A stretch of DNA of 64,000 nucleotides, taken from positions 1 to 64,000 of the forward strand of contig NZ_LATM01000017.1 in the NCBI RefSeq assembly GCF_000972495.1, in the 5' to 3' direction. Numbering within the stretch: the first letter of the stretch is position 1; the number at the start of each line of letters is the position of its first letter. The stretch comes from Hymenobacter terrenus (GTDB lineage Bacteria; Bacteroidota; Bacteroidia; Cytophagales; Hymenobacteraceae). The notes beneath the pieces are model-generated. The model made no database searches. It saw nothing but the letters and a program-made list of their open reading frames with translations, and had not been told where the DNA came from. This document shows positions 15,793-24,572 of this stretch, piece by piece. The translations under genes and the position numbers were made by a program.

Positions 15793-17043
15793 CTATAATT
15801 TACGGAACACGACTGAAGTGTTGTGGCCGCCAAACCCGAAGGTGTTGCTCATAGCCACGCGCACGTCGCGCGTCTGGGCTACGTTCGGCGTGAAGTTCAG
15901 CGCCTGATTAATTTCCGGGTCGGGCGTGTGCAGATTGATGGTGGGCGGCACCTGGCCGTGCTGCATGGCCATCAGACACGCCACGGCTTCTACGCCTCCG
16001 GCGCCGCCCAACAAGTGGCCAGTCATGCTTTTGGTCGAGGAAATATTAAGCTTTTCGGCGTGCTCACCAAATACTTGTTCGATGGCCTTAATTTCCGCCC
16101 CGTCGCCCAAGGGCGTGCTGGTGCCGTGGGTGTTGATGTAATCTACTTCGGCGGCCATAATACCGGCGTCGCGCAGGGCGTTTTTCATCACCAAGACCAC
16201 GCCGCTGCCAGTCGGGTCGGGCGCGGTGATGTGGTAAGCGTCCGACGACATGCCGCCACCAATCAGCTCGGCGTAGATTTTGGCGCCACGGGCTTTGGCG
16301 TGCTCGTATTCTTCGAGCACCAGCGCACCGGCTCCCTCGCCCAGTACAAAACCGTCGCGGTCCTTGTCGTACGGCCGCGAAGCACCGGCCGGGTCATCGT
16401 TACGCTCGCTCATAGCTTTAAGAGCGTTGAAGCCCCCGACGCCCGATTCGGTGATAGCGGCTTCGGAGCCACCGGTAACCATCACATCGGCCAAGCCAAG
16501 ACGAATATTATTGAACGCAGCAATGATGGAGTCATTTGATGAAGCGCAGGCTGACGTCGTCACGAAGTTCGGCCCACGGAAGCCGTTCTTGATGGAAATG
16601 TTGCCCGATGCCGAGTCGGCAATCATGCGCGGAATGAAGAAGGGCGAGTAGCGCGGCGTACCGTCACCCCGCTCAAACTGAAAGCATTCTTCCTGCAAAG
16701 ATTTCAGTCCCCCAATGCCGGAGCCCCAAATCACGCCCACCCGGTCTTTGTCGATGTTGCTTTCCAGCAGTCCTGAGTCGGCAATAGCCTCATCGGCCGC
16801 TACTACGCCAAACTGCGTGAAGAGGTCCATTTTACGCCCCTCTTTGCGGTCGAAGAAATTGTCAGCGTCATAGCCTTTCACTTCACAGGCGAAACGGGTT
16901 TTGAACTTGGCGGGATCGAAGCGGGTGATGATGGCGGCGCCGCTAGTACCCGCGCGCAGGCCTTCCCAGTAAGCCGGGGCAGTGTTGCCCAGCGGTGTAA
17001 TGGCCCCAAGGCCGGTAACGACAACCCGTCGGATGGACGACAT
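15793..17043 (-). CDS. fabF: Beta-ketoacyl-ACP synthase II
   Basis: 416 residues from the ATG at 17043; the frame extends two codons further to a TTG, which I reject. Catalytic triad: Cys166 in TTSACASS, His in NTHGTSTPLGD and His in GHLLGGAGG. It condenses malonyl-ACP with acyl-ACP in fatty acid elongation in the cytoplasm. It follows acpP by 164 bases on the same strand and precedes rnc. Length and motifs are standard. Confidence 0.97.
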   Translation of the reverse strand: MSSIRRVVVTGLGAITPLGNTAPAYWEGLRAGTSGAAIITRFDPAKFKTRFACEVKGYDADNFFDRKEGRKMDLFTQFGVVAADEAIADSGLLESNIDKDRVGVIWGSGIGGLKSLQEECFQFERGDGTPRYSPFFIPRMIADSASGNISIKNGFRGPNFVTTSACASSNDSIIAAFNNIRLGLADVMVTGGSEAAITESGVGGFNALKAMSERNDDPAGASRPYDKDRDGFVLGEGAGALVLEEYEHAKARGAKIYAELIGGGMSSDAYHITAPDPTGSGVVLVMKNALRDAGIMAAEVDYINTHGTSTPLGDGAEIKAIEQVFGEHAEKLNISSTKSMTGHLLGGAGGVEAVACLMAMQHGQVPPTINLHTPDPEINQALNFTPNVAQTRDVRVAMSNTFGFGGHNTSVVFRKL

Positions 17044-17207
17044 AAGCAAGCGCCACTGGCGCGAAAGATGAAACGAGATAAAACAGCAAAACCGGCCGGC
17101 GGCGGGCCGGCCGGTATGCGCAGAACAAGGTGTTCACTCTGGGCGAAACAACGAAGCCAGGTAAAATATTCCGCTCAAATAGCTGCTTCGCTCAGGTGTA
17201 ACAAAAA

Positions 17208-17444
17208 CTATTTAGCGTGCTCTTCGAGGTAGCTGATGGCTTGGCCCACGGTGCCGATATTCTCAGCTTGGTCGTCGGGGATGCTCACGTTAAATTCCTT
17301 TTCGAACTCCATAATCAGCTCGACAGTATCCAGCGAGTCGGCACCCAGGTCATTAGTGAAGCTAGCTTCGGGGGTAACTTCCGAGGCTTCGACGCCCAAT
17401 TTATCAATAATAATGGCCTTTACTTTTTCTGCGATTTCAGACAT
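17208..17444 (-). CDS. acpP: Acyl carrier protein
   Basis: 78 residues, acidic, four-helix pattern. The phosphopantetheine site is the Ser of GADSLDTVEL. It carries growing acyl chains for FabF encoded next to it. Length is exactly that of typical ACPs. It is first in the acpP-fabF-rnc series. About 30 bases upstream, on the minus strand, TTACTTTG resembles the TAnnTTTG promoter box. Confidence 0.97.
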   Translation of the reverse strand: MSEIAEKVKAIIIDKLGVEASEVTPEASFTNDLGADSLDTVELIMEFEKEFNVSIPDDQAENIGTVGQAISYLEEHAK

Positions 17445-17618
17445 TTCCGTGGGGGTTTAAGGAAAACTACGGCGCAAAGTAACGAGAGATTTTCCAACTA
17501 ACCCATGGCCGTGCTTCTGAATTGCCAGTACAAGATTATGGCGGCGACTCTGGCAGCGGCCCGCCTCAGGCCGTAGCTTTGCCCTTGCCCGCTCGCGGGT
17601 GCCCCCCACGTGGCTGTT

Positions 17619-18047
17619 ATGAAGACTTTCACCTTAGACGTTGAGTACGAGTGCGACTTCACCCTGTTTGGGCTGGTCAGTAGCACCCGCGATTATACCC
17701 TGGCCTGGACCCTGAACCGGGCCCTGCGCCTGCGCCTCATCAAGCAACCGGAGCTGCTGCTCAACCTGCTCAGTCGGGGCCGGCTAGTGTTTACCCACTA
17801 CCTCCACGCCACCGAAACCCTAACGTTTCGCCTGCTGCGTAACCGCTCCATTGCCCCCTCTAATTTAAAAAAGCCGTTCTTAGCTCCCGATATCAAGGAG
17901 TACGACTACTTGCTGGCTGTGAGCAACGGCAGCGGAGCCCTCGCCGACGATGAACTGCTACAACGGCTCACGGCCCTGGATGCGGTGCAGTACGTATGCC
18001 AATTTGACCCTAATACCCTTAAATACAAGGAGAATTTGATTTTGTAG
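17619..18047 (+). CDS. IPExxxVDY family protein
   Basis: 142 residues from the ATG at 17619; a GTG three codons upstream is less likely. It has the length, composition and neighbourhood of the IPExxxVDY family, small Bacteroidota proteins of unknown function found beside acpP and upstream of pyruvate kinase. Visible features are an N-terminal DVEYECDFTLFGL strand and the late KEYDYLLAV segment. The family motif itself is degenerate here. No signal peptide or membrane segment. It is divergent from acpP and followed by an unusual folded element before pyk. Confidence 0.7.
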   Translation: MKTFTLDVEYECDFTLFGLVSSTRDYTLAWTLNRALRLRLIKQPELLLNLLSRGRLVFTHYLHATETLTFRLLRNRSIAPSNLKKPFLAPDIKEYDYLLAVSNGSGALADDELLQRLTALDAVQYVCQFDPNTLKYKENLIL

Positions 18048-18056
18048 CGTAACCAT

Positions 18057-18225
18057 AAACTCCCGCCTTACCGAAGGGGGGGTGTTCGAGCCGATGGCTC
18101 GGACGGGAGTGGCTGTGGGTGTTGAATGACCCACGGCCTCTTCGTTCGGCCATCGTTCAACGAATCCAACCACTCCCGTTTCAGCTTTGCTGAAACATCC
18201 CCTCCTTATTTAAGGCGGGGAGTTT
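18057..18225. repeat. Strongly folded orphan element (possible MITE or structured RNA)
   Basis: Outer imperfect arms of about 30 bases: AAACTCCCGCCTTACCGAAG (from 18057) and the reverse complement of 18196-18225. Inside are perfect 10-bp arms ACGGGAGTGG (18103-18112) and CCACTCCCGT (18170-18179), and within those two small hairpins (GTGGGT...ACCCAC at 18115-18134 and GGCC...GGCC at 18135-18151). A T7 run follows the last arm. It fills almost the whole gap between the IPExxxVDY gene and pyk, and ends 26 bases before the pyk ATG. Confidence 0.7.
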
Positions 18226-18250
18226 TTTTGTTCTGACATTTCCCAATCAT

Positions 18251-19690
18251 ATGGAAAACCGCCCCACGTTCAATAAAACCAAAATTGTGGCCACCGTTGG
18301 CCCCGCATCCAACACCTACGAGCGCCTCGGCACGCTTATCCGCGAGGGCGTCGACGTATTCCGGCTCAACTTCTCCCACGGCTCCTACGAAGACCACCTG
18401 TCGGTCATCAATACTGTGCGGCGGTTGAATAAGGATATGCGCACCTCCGTGGGCTTGCTTCAGGACTTGCAGGGACCGAAGATTCGCCTTGGCGAAGTAG
18501 AAGGCGGCGGAGTCGAAATAAAGGCCGGTGATAAAATCAAGCTCGTGTGCGGCGAGAAGGAAATCAGCACGGCCACGCGCCTGAGCACTATTTACCTGGG
18601 CCTGGCCCGCGACGTGAAAGCTGGCGACATGATTCTGATTGACGACGGCAAAATCGAACTGAAAGTACTGGCTACCGACCGCGACCAGGAAGTGGATGTG
18701 GAAGTGGTGTACGGTGGCCTGGTGAAGCCCCGCAAAGGCATCAACCTGCCCGATTCCGAAGTGTCGGCTCCGTCGATGACCGAGAAGGACATCGAAGACC
18801 TGCAATTTGGCCTCGAGCATGACGTGGATTGGGTAGCCCTAAGCTTTGCCCGCAAGGCCGACGACATCCGCTTCATCAAAAAGCTCATTGCCGAAGCCGG
18901 CAAAACCACCCGCGTAGTGGCCAAAATTGAGACACCTGACGGCCTGCGCAACATCGACGAAATCATTGCTATTACCGATGCCGTGATGGTGGCCCGCGGC
19001 GACCTTGGCGTGGAAGTGAAGATGGAAGAGGTGCCGATGGCCCAGAAAATGATTATTGCCAAGTGCAACGCGGCCGGCAAGCCCGTTATCGTAGCTACCC
19101 AGATGATGGAAAGCATGATTACAGCGCCCCGCCCCACTCGTGCCGAAACCAGTGACGTAGCCAACGCCGTGCTCGACGGGGCCGACGCGGTGATGCTCTC
19201 CGCCGAAACCGCCGTGGGTGCCTACCCTGCCGAGGTAATTCGCTCCATGGTGGGCACGATTCTGAGCGTGGAAAGCCGCAGCCCCCAGCTCTTCCACAAA
19301 TGGTGGCCCATCGACCCTTCCGGTGCCAACTTTATGGCTGACAGTGTATTATCAGCAGCCTGTCACTTGGCCAAGAACACGGGTGCCAAGGCCCTCACCG
19401 GTATGACGCACCTAGGCTACACGGCTTTCCAACTCGCCAAATATCGCCCCAAAGCCAATATTTTCATCTTCACTGATAACCGCCCACTGCTCACAGCGCT
19501 GAGCTTGGTGTGGGGCGTCCGCAGCTTCTACTACGACCGCCTCATCAGTACCGACAGCACCATTACGGACATCCGCTACGTCCTCACCACAACTGGCCAC
19601 CTGGAGCCCGGCGACGTATTTATCAACACCGGCTCGATGCCCATTCAGGACCAAGGCAAAGCCAATATGGTAAAGGTGAGCATCGCCTAA
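18251..19690 (+). CDS. pyk: Pyruvate kinase
   Basis: 479 residues. It converts phosphoenolpyruvate and ADP to pyruvate and ATP, the last step of glycolysis. Features: TKIVATVGPAS near the N-terminus, FRLNFSHGSYEDH, LQDLQGPKIR, the active-site block ending VAKIETPDGL, MVARGDLGVE, and the signature region VATQMMESM followed by PTRAETSDVANAVLDG with the catalytic Thr/Arg, and SAETAVG. Length is normal for the bacterial single-chain enzyme. It is probably cotranscribed with the IPExxxVDY gene unless the folded element between them ends transcription. Confidence 0.97.
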   Translation: MENRPTFNKTKIVATVGPASNTYERLGTLIREGVDVFRLNFSHGSYEDHLSVINTVRRLNKDMRTSVGLLQDLQGPKIRLGEVEGGGVEIKAGDKIKLVCGEKEISTATRLSTIYLGLARDVKAGDMILIDDGKIELKVLATDRDQEVDVEVVYGGLVKPRKGINLPDSEVSAPSMTEKDIEDLQFGLEHDVDWVALSFARKADDIRFIKKLIAEAGKTTRVVAKIETPDGLRNIDEIIAITDAVMVARGDLGVEVKMEEVPMAQKMIIAKCNAAGKPVIVATQMMESMITAPRPTRAETSDVANAVLDGADAVMLSAETAVGAYPAEVIRSMVGTILSVESRSPQLFHKWWPIDPSGANFMADSVLSAACHLAKNTGAKALTGMTHLGYTAFQLAKYRPKANIFIFTDNRPLLTALSLVWGVRSFYYDRLISTDSTITDIRYVLTTTGHLEPGDVFINTGSMPIQDQGKANMVKVSIA

Positions 19691-19713
19691 TTACTGCTTT
19701 GCAGGATTATAAT

Positions 19714-19759
19714 AAAAAGGAAGCCCCCGTTCCTCGACAGGCACCGGGGCTTCCTTTTT
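19714..19759. terminator. Intrinsic terminator of pyk
   Basis: 14-base arms (AAAAAGGAAGCCCC and complement) around an 18-base loop, with A5 on the left and T5 on the right; it can act in both directions. Confidence 0.88.
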
Positions 19760-20260
19760 ACTTTTCTAAACGGGTAATTTGCAAAGGCAATAACCGCCTT
19801 ATGCAACAGCGGGAACCCTCAATTATCACTTATATAATCGTTGCCCGCCAACGTCCTCGAATCATTGTTTTAGCCAAGCGCATCCGTTTCGGGACGTAGA
19901 AGCTTAGCACAACTCAAATACAAGGCATCTATCCAGCGCGCAGCTACATAAGGTAACCGTAGCCATTTTGGATAAGGGTAGCGAGTGTTGCTGTTTGCGT
20001 GAAACAGATGTAACATATTCTGCTGTGGCCAGCCTCCTTGTGCTAGCCCCGCCTCTTGGCGTCTGGGTAGCATAGATGGTTGACAATTAGAGTGGTTCTT
20101 CGTGATATGCGGCGCGACTATTGAATTTCCCCCGCTCCTCTCCCAAAAAGAGGGGAGCCTGCTTCAATTCCCCAATGGGAGAATGGCTGTAAATCTCATC
20201 CACGCGGCGCCTAATCTCATTTTGCTGAGGCATTATAGCTCTTTAACGAGCCTAAACGCA

Positions 20261-20292
20261 AGAAGCCCCGCTCGTTTCCGAGCGGGGCTTCT
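20261..20292. terminator. Hairpin downstream of rpsT
   Basis: 14-bp perfect stem AGAAGCCCCGCTCG with loop TTTC. The T-tract is poor on both strands, so it may be a 3'-end-stabilising hairpin rather than a strong terminator for the minus-strand rpsT transcript. Confidence 0.65.
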
Positions 20293-20354
20293 GTAAGGAG
20301 CGTAGAACCAGACCTTGGGGCGGCGCAGTCTGGTCCTACTAAACTCGTTACGCG

Positions 20355-20606
20355 CTAAAGCGCATTGACGAGTTTTGTCAGCTTGCTTTTATTGTTAGCA
20401 GCTTTGTTTTTGTGGATGATGTTCTTTTTGGCCAAACGGTCCAACATCGACGACACTTTCTTCAGCAACTCTTGAGCAGCCGTTTTATCGGTGGCTTCGC
20501 GCAGGCGTTTGATGGCCGTGCGGGTGGATTTGTGCTGGTAACGGTTCAACACGCGCTTGGCTTCGTTGCTGCGGATGCGTTTGAGGGCCGACTTATGGTT
20601 TGCCAT
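20355..20606 (-). CDS. rpsT: 30S ribosomal protein S20
   Basis: 83 residues, very basic, with the typical MANHKSALKRIRSNEAKR start and helical body (DKTAAQELLKKVSSMLDRLAKK) ending NKSKLTKLVNAL. It binds 16S rRNA in the small subunit. Single-gene transcript on the minus strand with a near-perfect Bacteroidota promoter 50 bases upstream and a hairpin downstream. Confidence 0.97.
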   Translation of the reverse strand: MANHKSALKRIRSNEAKRVLNRYQHKSTRTAIKRLREATDKTAAQELLKKVSSMLDRLAKKNIIHKNKAANNKSKLTKLVNAL

Positions 20607-20655
20607 GAGCAGGAATATATGGGAGCGTTATGCTTGAGTTCTGTGTTTGGGAGGG

Positions 20656-20686
20656 CAAAGGTACGAGCCTAGCTGATAATTTCAAA
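20656..20686 (-). promoter_or_regulatory. Promoter of rpsT, TTTG-N19-TACCTTTG
   Basis: On the minus strand TTTG (20686-20683) is followed after exactly 19 bases by TACCTTTG (20663-20656). This fits the Bacteroidota primary sigma factor consensus (-33 TTTG, -7 TAnnTTTG). The ATG lies 50 bases downstream. Confidence 0.85.
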
Positions 20687-20848
20687 CCATGTTAGCAAAA
20701 ATATTGAGTTAAAGCCCTCTCATATACTATAAATCCCGGTTTTAACGGCCCGGAATTAGCATGCATACCGGTTTCGCGCGAACTTTACCTACTATCTTAT
20801 CCCACCCAGCGCGCAATCTTTATCTCTTAAATTCTATTCGCGCCTATT

Positions 20849-21835
20849 ATGCCCATCGTCGCCGAATCCCGCTATCAACCGCCCTTTTATTTATTTAACG
20901 GCCATTTACAGACTATTATACCTAGCTTGTGGCGCACTGTGCCCGACGTAGCCTACCAACGCGAACGGCTGGAACTGCCCGATGGTGACTTCCTGAACCT
21001 GGACTGGAGCCGCCTGCCCGAAATGCGTACCACTACTGACCTTGCTATCGTCTCGCATGGTCTCGAAGGCGACGCCTCGCGGCCCTACGTGCGGGGTATG
21101 GTGCGTGCGCTCAACCGCGCCGGCCTTGATGCCCTAGCGTGGAACTACCGCAGCTGCGGGGGCGAAATGAACCGCCTGCTCCGCTCCTATCACCTCGGCG
21201 ATACCGATGATTTGGACGTGGTAGTGCGCCACGCGCTAGTTACCGGTAGCTACCAGCGGGTGTTCCTTGTGGGTTTTAGTGCCGGGGGCAATGTGACACT
21301 CAAATACTTGGGCGAAGACCAGGCCCGCGTGCCGGCCCAGGTGCAGCGGGCAGCCGTGTTTTCGGTGCCTACTGATTTGCGGGCTAGCTCTGTGCACATT
21401 GGGCGCCCGCAGAACCAGGTTTATATGCGGCGCTTCCTGAAATCTCTGCGGCTAAAGGTGCGGGCCAAAGCAGAATTGCTGCCAGGCCAAATTGATTTGT
21501 CGGGTATTGAAGAGCTGCGGGACTTTCAGGAGTTCGATAGCCGCTACACCGCCCCGATGCACGGCTTTGATTCGGCCGATGCCTATTATCAGCACGCCAG
21601 CTCGGGGTATTACTTGGGTGGCATTCAGGTGCCTACACTGTTGGTAAACGCGCAGAACGACCCGTTTTTACCCGCCTCTTGCTTCCCCCGCGAGGTGGCC
21701 GCAAAATCCCCTTACGTATTTTTGGAGACTCCACCCGCGGGTGGACACGTGGGCTTTGCTGAGGGCAGCCCGGATGGCGAATATTATTCAGAGCGGCGAG
21801 CGGTAGAGTTTTTAACGGCGGAAATGCCAGCTTAG
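20849..21835 (+). CDS. YheT-family alpha/beta hydrolase
   Basis: 328 residues. The N-terminal PPFYLFNGHLQTIIPSLWR is a hallmark of the YheT (COG0429) group. The nucleophile is S144 in GFSAGG, with an upstream oxyanion region SHGLEGD, Asp in AQNDPFLP and His in GGHVGF near the C-terminus. Predicted cytoplasmic esterase or thioesterase; the substrate is not known. It stands alone between the rpsT promoter and convergent rsmG. Confidence 0.88.
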   Translation: MPIVAESRYQPPFYLFNGHLQTIIPSLWRTVPDVAYQRERLELPDGDFLNLDWSRLPEMRTTTDLAIVSHGLEGDASRPYVRGMVRALNRAGLDALAWNYRSCGGEMNRLLRSYHLGDTDDLDVVVRHALVTGSYQRVFLVGFSAGGNVTLKYLGEDQARVPAQVQRAAVFSVPTDLRASSVHIGRPQNQVYMRRFLKSLRLKVRAKAELLPGQIDLSGIEELRDFQEFDSRYTAPMHGFDSADAYYQHASSGYYLGGIQVPTLLVNAQNDPFLPASCFPREVAAKSPYVFLETPPAGGHVGFAEGSPDGEYYSERRAVEFLTAEMPA

Positions 21836-21880
21836 CCCATGATTCTCGGGACGGAAGGATGAGGTAATAGCGGCTGGCTA

Positions 21881-22498
21881 TTACTTCGCCGCCACGAAAA
21901 CGACCTTCTTGGTCTCGAAAAATTCCTCGCTGAAATAATTGCTCAAATCCGTCACTTTAGCCTTCAAACCAGATTCGGCTATTTCCTCGGTTAGGTCACC
22001 TCCTTTCAGATAATACAGCCCGAAACCGGCCTGGCCCTGAGATTTAAACCGGTGGGCTATCCAGGGGTGAAAGGTGGCAAGGCGCGCCACGGCCCGGCTT
22101 ACCACGAAATCGTACTTGGTGCGCACTTGCTCAGCGCGGGTTTGCTCGGCCGTAACGTTGGAGAGGCCCAGGGCGGCGGCCATGAACTGCACGGCCCGGA
22201 TTTTCTTGCCAATGCTATCGACTAGGTGAAAATGTACTTCGGGGAACATAATAGCCAGCGGCAGACCAGGCAGGCCGCCACCGGTGCCTACGTCGAGCAC
22301 GGCGCTGCCCTTGGGAAATCGAATGATCTTGGCAATGCCCAGCGAGTGCAGCAAATGGCGCTCCACGAAGTTTTCCATGTCGGTGCGCGACACAAGGTTG
22401 ATGGCTTCATTGGTAGCCCGAAACTCGGTTTCCAGCTGCCGGAAAAGCTGAAGCTGCTGAGGTGTGAGTTCGGGGAAGTAGTGCTGCAAAAGGTTCAT
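21881..22498 (-). CDS. rsmG: 16S rRNA (guanine-527-N7)-methyltransferase
   Basis: 205 residues from the ATG at 22498; the frame continues three codons to a TTG, which is not needed. SAM-binding motif VLDVGTGGGLPGLPLAI, then FHLVDSIGKK and a conserved VVSRAVA block. It methylates G527 of 16S rRNA. It precedes a perfect inverted repeat upstream on the same strand. Confidence 0.95.
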   Translation of the reverse strand: MNLLQHYFPELTPQQLQLFRQLETEFRATNEAINLVSRTDMENFVERHLLHSLGIAKIIRFPKGSAVLDVGTGGGLPGLPLAIMFPEVHFHLVDSIGKKIRAVQFMAAALGLSNVTAEQTRAEQVRTKYDFVVSRAVARLATFHPWIAHRFKSQGQAGFGLYYLKGGDLTEEIAESGLKAKVTDLSNYFSEEFFETKKVVFVAAK

Positions 22499-22526
22499 GA
22501 TGGGCAATTGGTGAAAGCTGGATAAG

Positions 22527-22618
22527 CTGAATGCAGCGAAGCGGAGTGAAGAATCCGCCCCGAAAGTAATTAGTTACTCTCAGGGTTAAGATTCTTCACT
22601 CCGCTTCGCTGCATTCAG
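22527..22618. repeat. Perfect 29-bp inverted repeat between rsmG and sigma factor
   Basis: Arms 22527-22555 and 22590-22618 are exact complements (CTGAATGCAGCGAAGCGGAG...) around a 34-base loop. It differs in sequence from the GTCATGCTGAGC family but has the same architecture, including ATTCAG at the edge where the others have TCAGCATGAC. Confidence 0.93.
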
Positions 22619-22639
22619 AATGACAAAGAAAAGCGCTGA

Positions 22640-23263
22640 TTATATTATTTGCTTGGTGTGCTTCACCATGTCATAGAGCAATTCGCGGGCGCGGTGCAGC
22701 TGGGCTTTCACGGTACCGAGGGGAGCTTTTAACTCGGTGGCAATTTCTTCGTAGCTAAGCTCGTCGAAATAGCGCAGCGACACGAGCCGCTGGTATTTAT
22801 CGGGCAGGCGAGACACCACGTGGCGCATAATTTCGATTTTCTGATTGCGCACGGCGTGCTCAGCCGGATTCAGGTCGTTGTCACGGAAATCGATGGTAAT
22901 TTCATCGCCGTTATCCACTTTAATAGCGGAGTCAATCGACATGGTTTTGATTTTATTCTTGCGAATAAAATCTATGCAGTTGTTGGTAGCAATGCGAAAC
23001 AGCCATGTGCTAAAAGCATACTCCGGATTGAACTTGTGCAGGTTACGGAAGGCCTTGGCAAAGGCCTCGATGGTAAGGTCTTCGGCGTCGTCCTGATTGC
23101 GAACCATTTTGAGAACCACGTGGTAAACGGGTTTTTTATAGATGTGCATCAGTTCGGCATACGCTTTCTCATCACCGTTGTCCACGGCAGCACGAATCAG
23201 CTTAAAGTCATGTTTGGCTTTAGCTGAAAATTGCTTTTGAATGTCTTGATTAGTTACTTCCAT
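22640..23263 (-). CDS. ECF-type RNA polymerase sigma factor
   Basis: 207 residues. Region 2 covers about 25-95 (ELMHIYKKPVYHVV, DAEDLTIEAFAKAF, FSTWLFRIATN) and region 4 about 150-205 (LPDKYQRLVSLRYFDELSYEEIA, then a helix-turn-helix with TVKAQLHRAR). This is the SigE/RpoE-like group common in Bacteroidota. There is no anti-sigma gene nearby. It overlaps the end of the glycosyltransferase gene upstream by 10 bases, so the two are cotranscribed and probably translationally coupled. Confidence 0.93.
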   Translation of the reverse strand: MEVTNQDIQKQFSAKAKHDFKLIRAAVDNGDEKAYAELMHIYKKPVYHVVLKMVRNQDDAEDLTIEAFAKAFRNLHKFNPEYAFSTWLFRIATNNCIDFIRKNKIKTMSIDSAIKVDNGDEITIDFRDNDLNPAEHAVRNQKIEIMRHVVSRLPDKYQRLVSLRYFDELSYEEIATELKAPLGTVKAQLHRARELLYDMVKHTKQII

Positions 23264-24417
23264 CGAAGGTTGCGGTTAAGGAATAACGAGATTCCTAAGG
23301 CCAGGTATTGAAAAAAATAAACCGCGTCGAGCACGGGCAGCAGTCCGACTACTACGGGCTGGTGGAGGCGGCGGCTAAGACGGGCATACACAGCGCTCAC
23401 AAACAAAGTTCGGAGAAGGTATACCACTGCCAAAGGTATCCAATTGTTTAAGGAAAATAATAGCAAAACGGTACTCCAGTGAAACAACAGGTTGGCCATC
23501 ATAAAGGTGCCTACTCGTAAGCGGTCAGCTAACCGGTAGGCCCGGCCGGCCGACAAATGCCGACGCTTTTGATGCCACCATACGGCCCACGTGGCGGCGG
23601 GTTCGCTGAGGGTATGAGCCGAGGGGTCGGCGACCACGGCCACGCGTTGGCCGTAGCGCACGGCGTCCTGCACCAGCAAATCGTCGTCACCGCTTAATTG
23701 ACGGATATGCGAGGCAAATCCTTTAGTTGCGGTGAAGCAGGCGCGGGTATATGCCAGATTGCGGCCCACGCCCATGTAGGGCCAGCCCCGCCAGGCAAAG
23801 CTCAAATACTGGACCGCGGTGAGCAGGGTTTCGTAGCGAATGAGTTGGTTGAGAAAACCTGGCGCTTCGGTGTAGGCTGAGAACCCCAACACGAGGTCGG
23901 CTCCGTGCTGCTGGGAAAAACCCCGCTGCATCAGGCGCAGCCACTGGTCGGTGGCGGGAATGCAATCGGCATCGGTGAAGAGCAAGTGGTTGTACCGGGT
24001 AGCTTTGATACCGAGGGTGAGGGCGTATTTTTTCGGTGCGAAGCCGTCTGGCGTATTAGTGATGGTGACCAGACGCACTTTTTCGGGGTAATACTGGGCG
24101 AGCTGCTGAGCGTAGAGGAAGGTCTCGTCGTCGCTGCGGTCGTCGATGAGGACTATTTCGAAGTCGGCCGGATAGTCCTGCCGGAGCAGCAGGGGTAGCA
24201 GGCGGCGCAGGTTGTCAAGCTCGTTGCGCGCGCAGACAACGATGGAAACCGGCTCGGCATCAGGCCCTGCTGGATACGAACCGGGCTCCTCAGCACCAGC
24301 TTCGGAGGGACGGCGGGCAAACGGCCAGAAAAAATAGGCGGCGTAAACAAACTGCACCAGCACGCACGCAAGCAGAAGCCAGAAAACCGGGGACGTGGGT
24401 ACGGGTGGGAGCAACAA
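23254..24417 (-). CDS. Membrane-associated glycosyltransferase family 2
   Basis: 387 residues. One N-terminal membrane segment (about 10-30), a GT2 catalytic domain with CARNE, IVLIDDRSDDET, the DxD in LLFTDADCIPA and the acceptor-site QxxRW-like SGDDDLLVQDAVRYG, and two to three C-terminal membrane segments. It resembles processive or cell-envelope glycosyltransferases. The acceptor is unknown. The gene overlaps the start of the ECF sigma gene downstream, an odd pairing that suggests shared expression. Confidence 0.9.
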   Translation of the reverse strand: MLLPPVPTSPVFWLLLACVLVQFVYAAYFFWPFARRPSEAGAEEPGSYPAGPDAEPVSIVVCARNELDNLRRLLPLLLRQDYPADFEIVLIDDRSDDETFLYAQQLAQYYPEKVRLVTITNTPDGFAPKKYALTLGIKATRYNHLLFTDADCIPATDQWLRLMQRGFSQQHGADLVLGFSAYTEAPGFLNQLIRYETLLTAVQYLSFAWRGWPYMGVGRNLAYTRACFTATKGFASHIRQLSGDDDLLVQDAVRYGQRVAVVADPSAHTLSEPAATWAVWWHQKRRHLSAGRAYRLADRLRVGTFMMANLLFHWSTVLLLFSLNNWIPLAVVYLLRTLFVSAVYARLSRRLHQPVVVGLLPVLDAVYFFQYLALGISLFLNRNLRWK

Positions 24418-24467
24418 GGTAAGAGTACGAATGAGCCGGCAAAAGTACGGGGCGCGGGCCGGGCAGG

Positions 24468-24475
24468 TATCTTTG
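24468..24475 (+). promoter_or_regulatory. Minus-7 box (TATCTTTG) upstream of tgt
   Basis: Matches TAnnTTTG about 100 bases before the tgt ATG. No TTG lies at -33. A degraded GTCATGCTGAGC-family fragment follows at about 24500-24535. Confidence 0.4.
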
Positions 24476-24572
24476 TGGGCGGTAGAACTGCGGATTCACC
24501 CGGAACGTCGAGCCGCGCATAGCCAAGCATGACGTTCTTTTCGCTCTTTACTTTCTGCTCCCTGCTCCCCGA

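Larger units (their letters stand above)
19691..20354. other. Intergenic stretch between pyk and rpsT
   Basis: Besides the two hairpins listed separately, it holds one CT-rich repeat of the CTCTCC..AGAGGGG type at about 20131-20160. The rest (19760-20130) shows only short, unconvincing frames and no recognised RNA gene. Confidence 0.6.

Noticed and set aside
17958..18173. Minus-strand frame that resembles the end of a TnpB-like protein
   Set aside because: Only 71 codons, no zinc ribbon or catalytic residues, overlaps the IPExxxVDY gene. Kept only as a hint in the finding on the folded element.
19870..20073. Minus-strand frame of 67 codons after pyk
   Set aside because: No homology recognised, no promoter or start signal.
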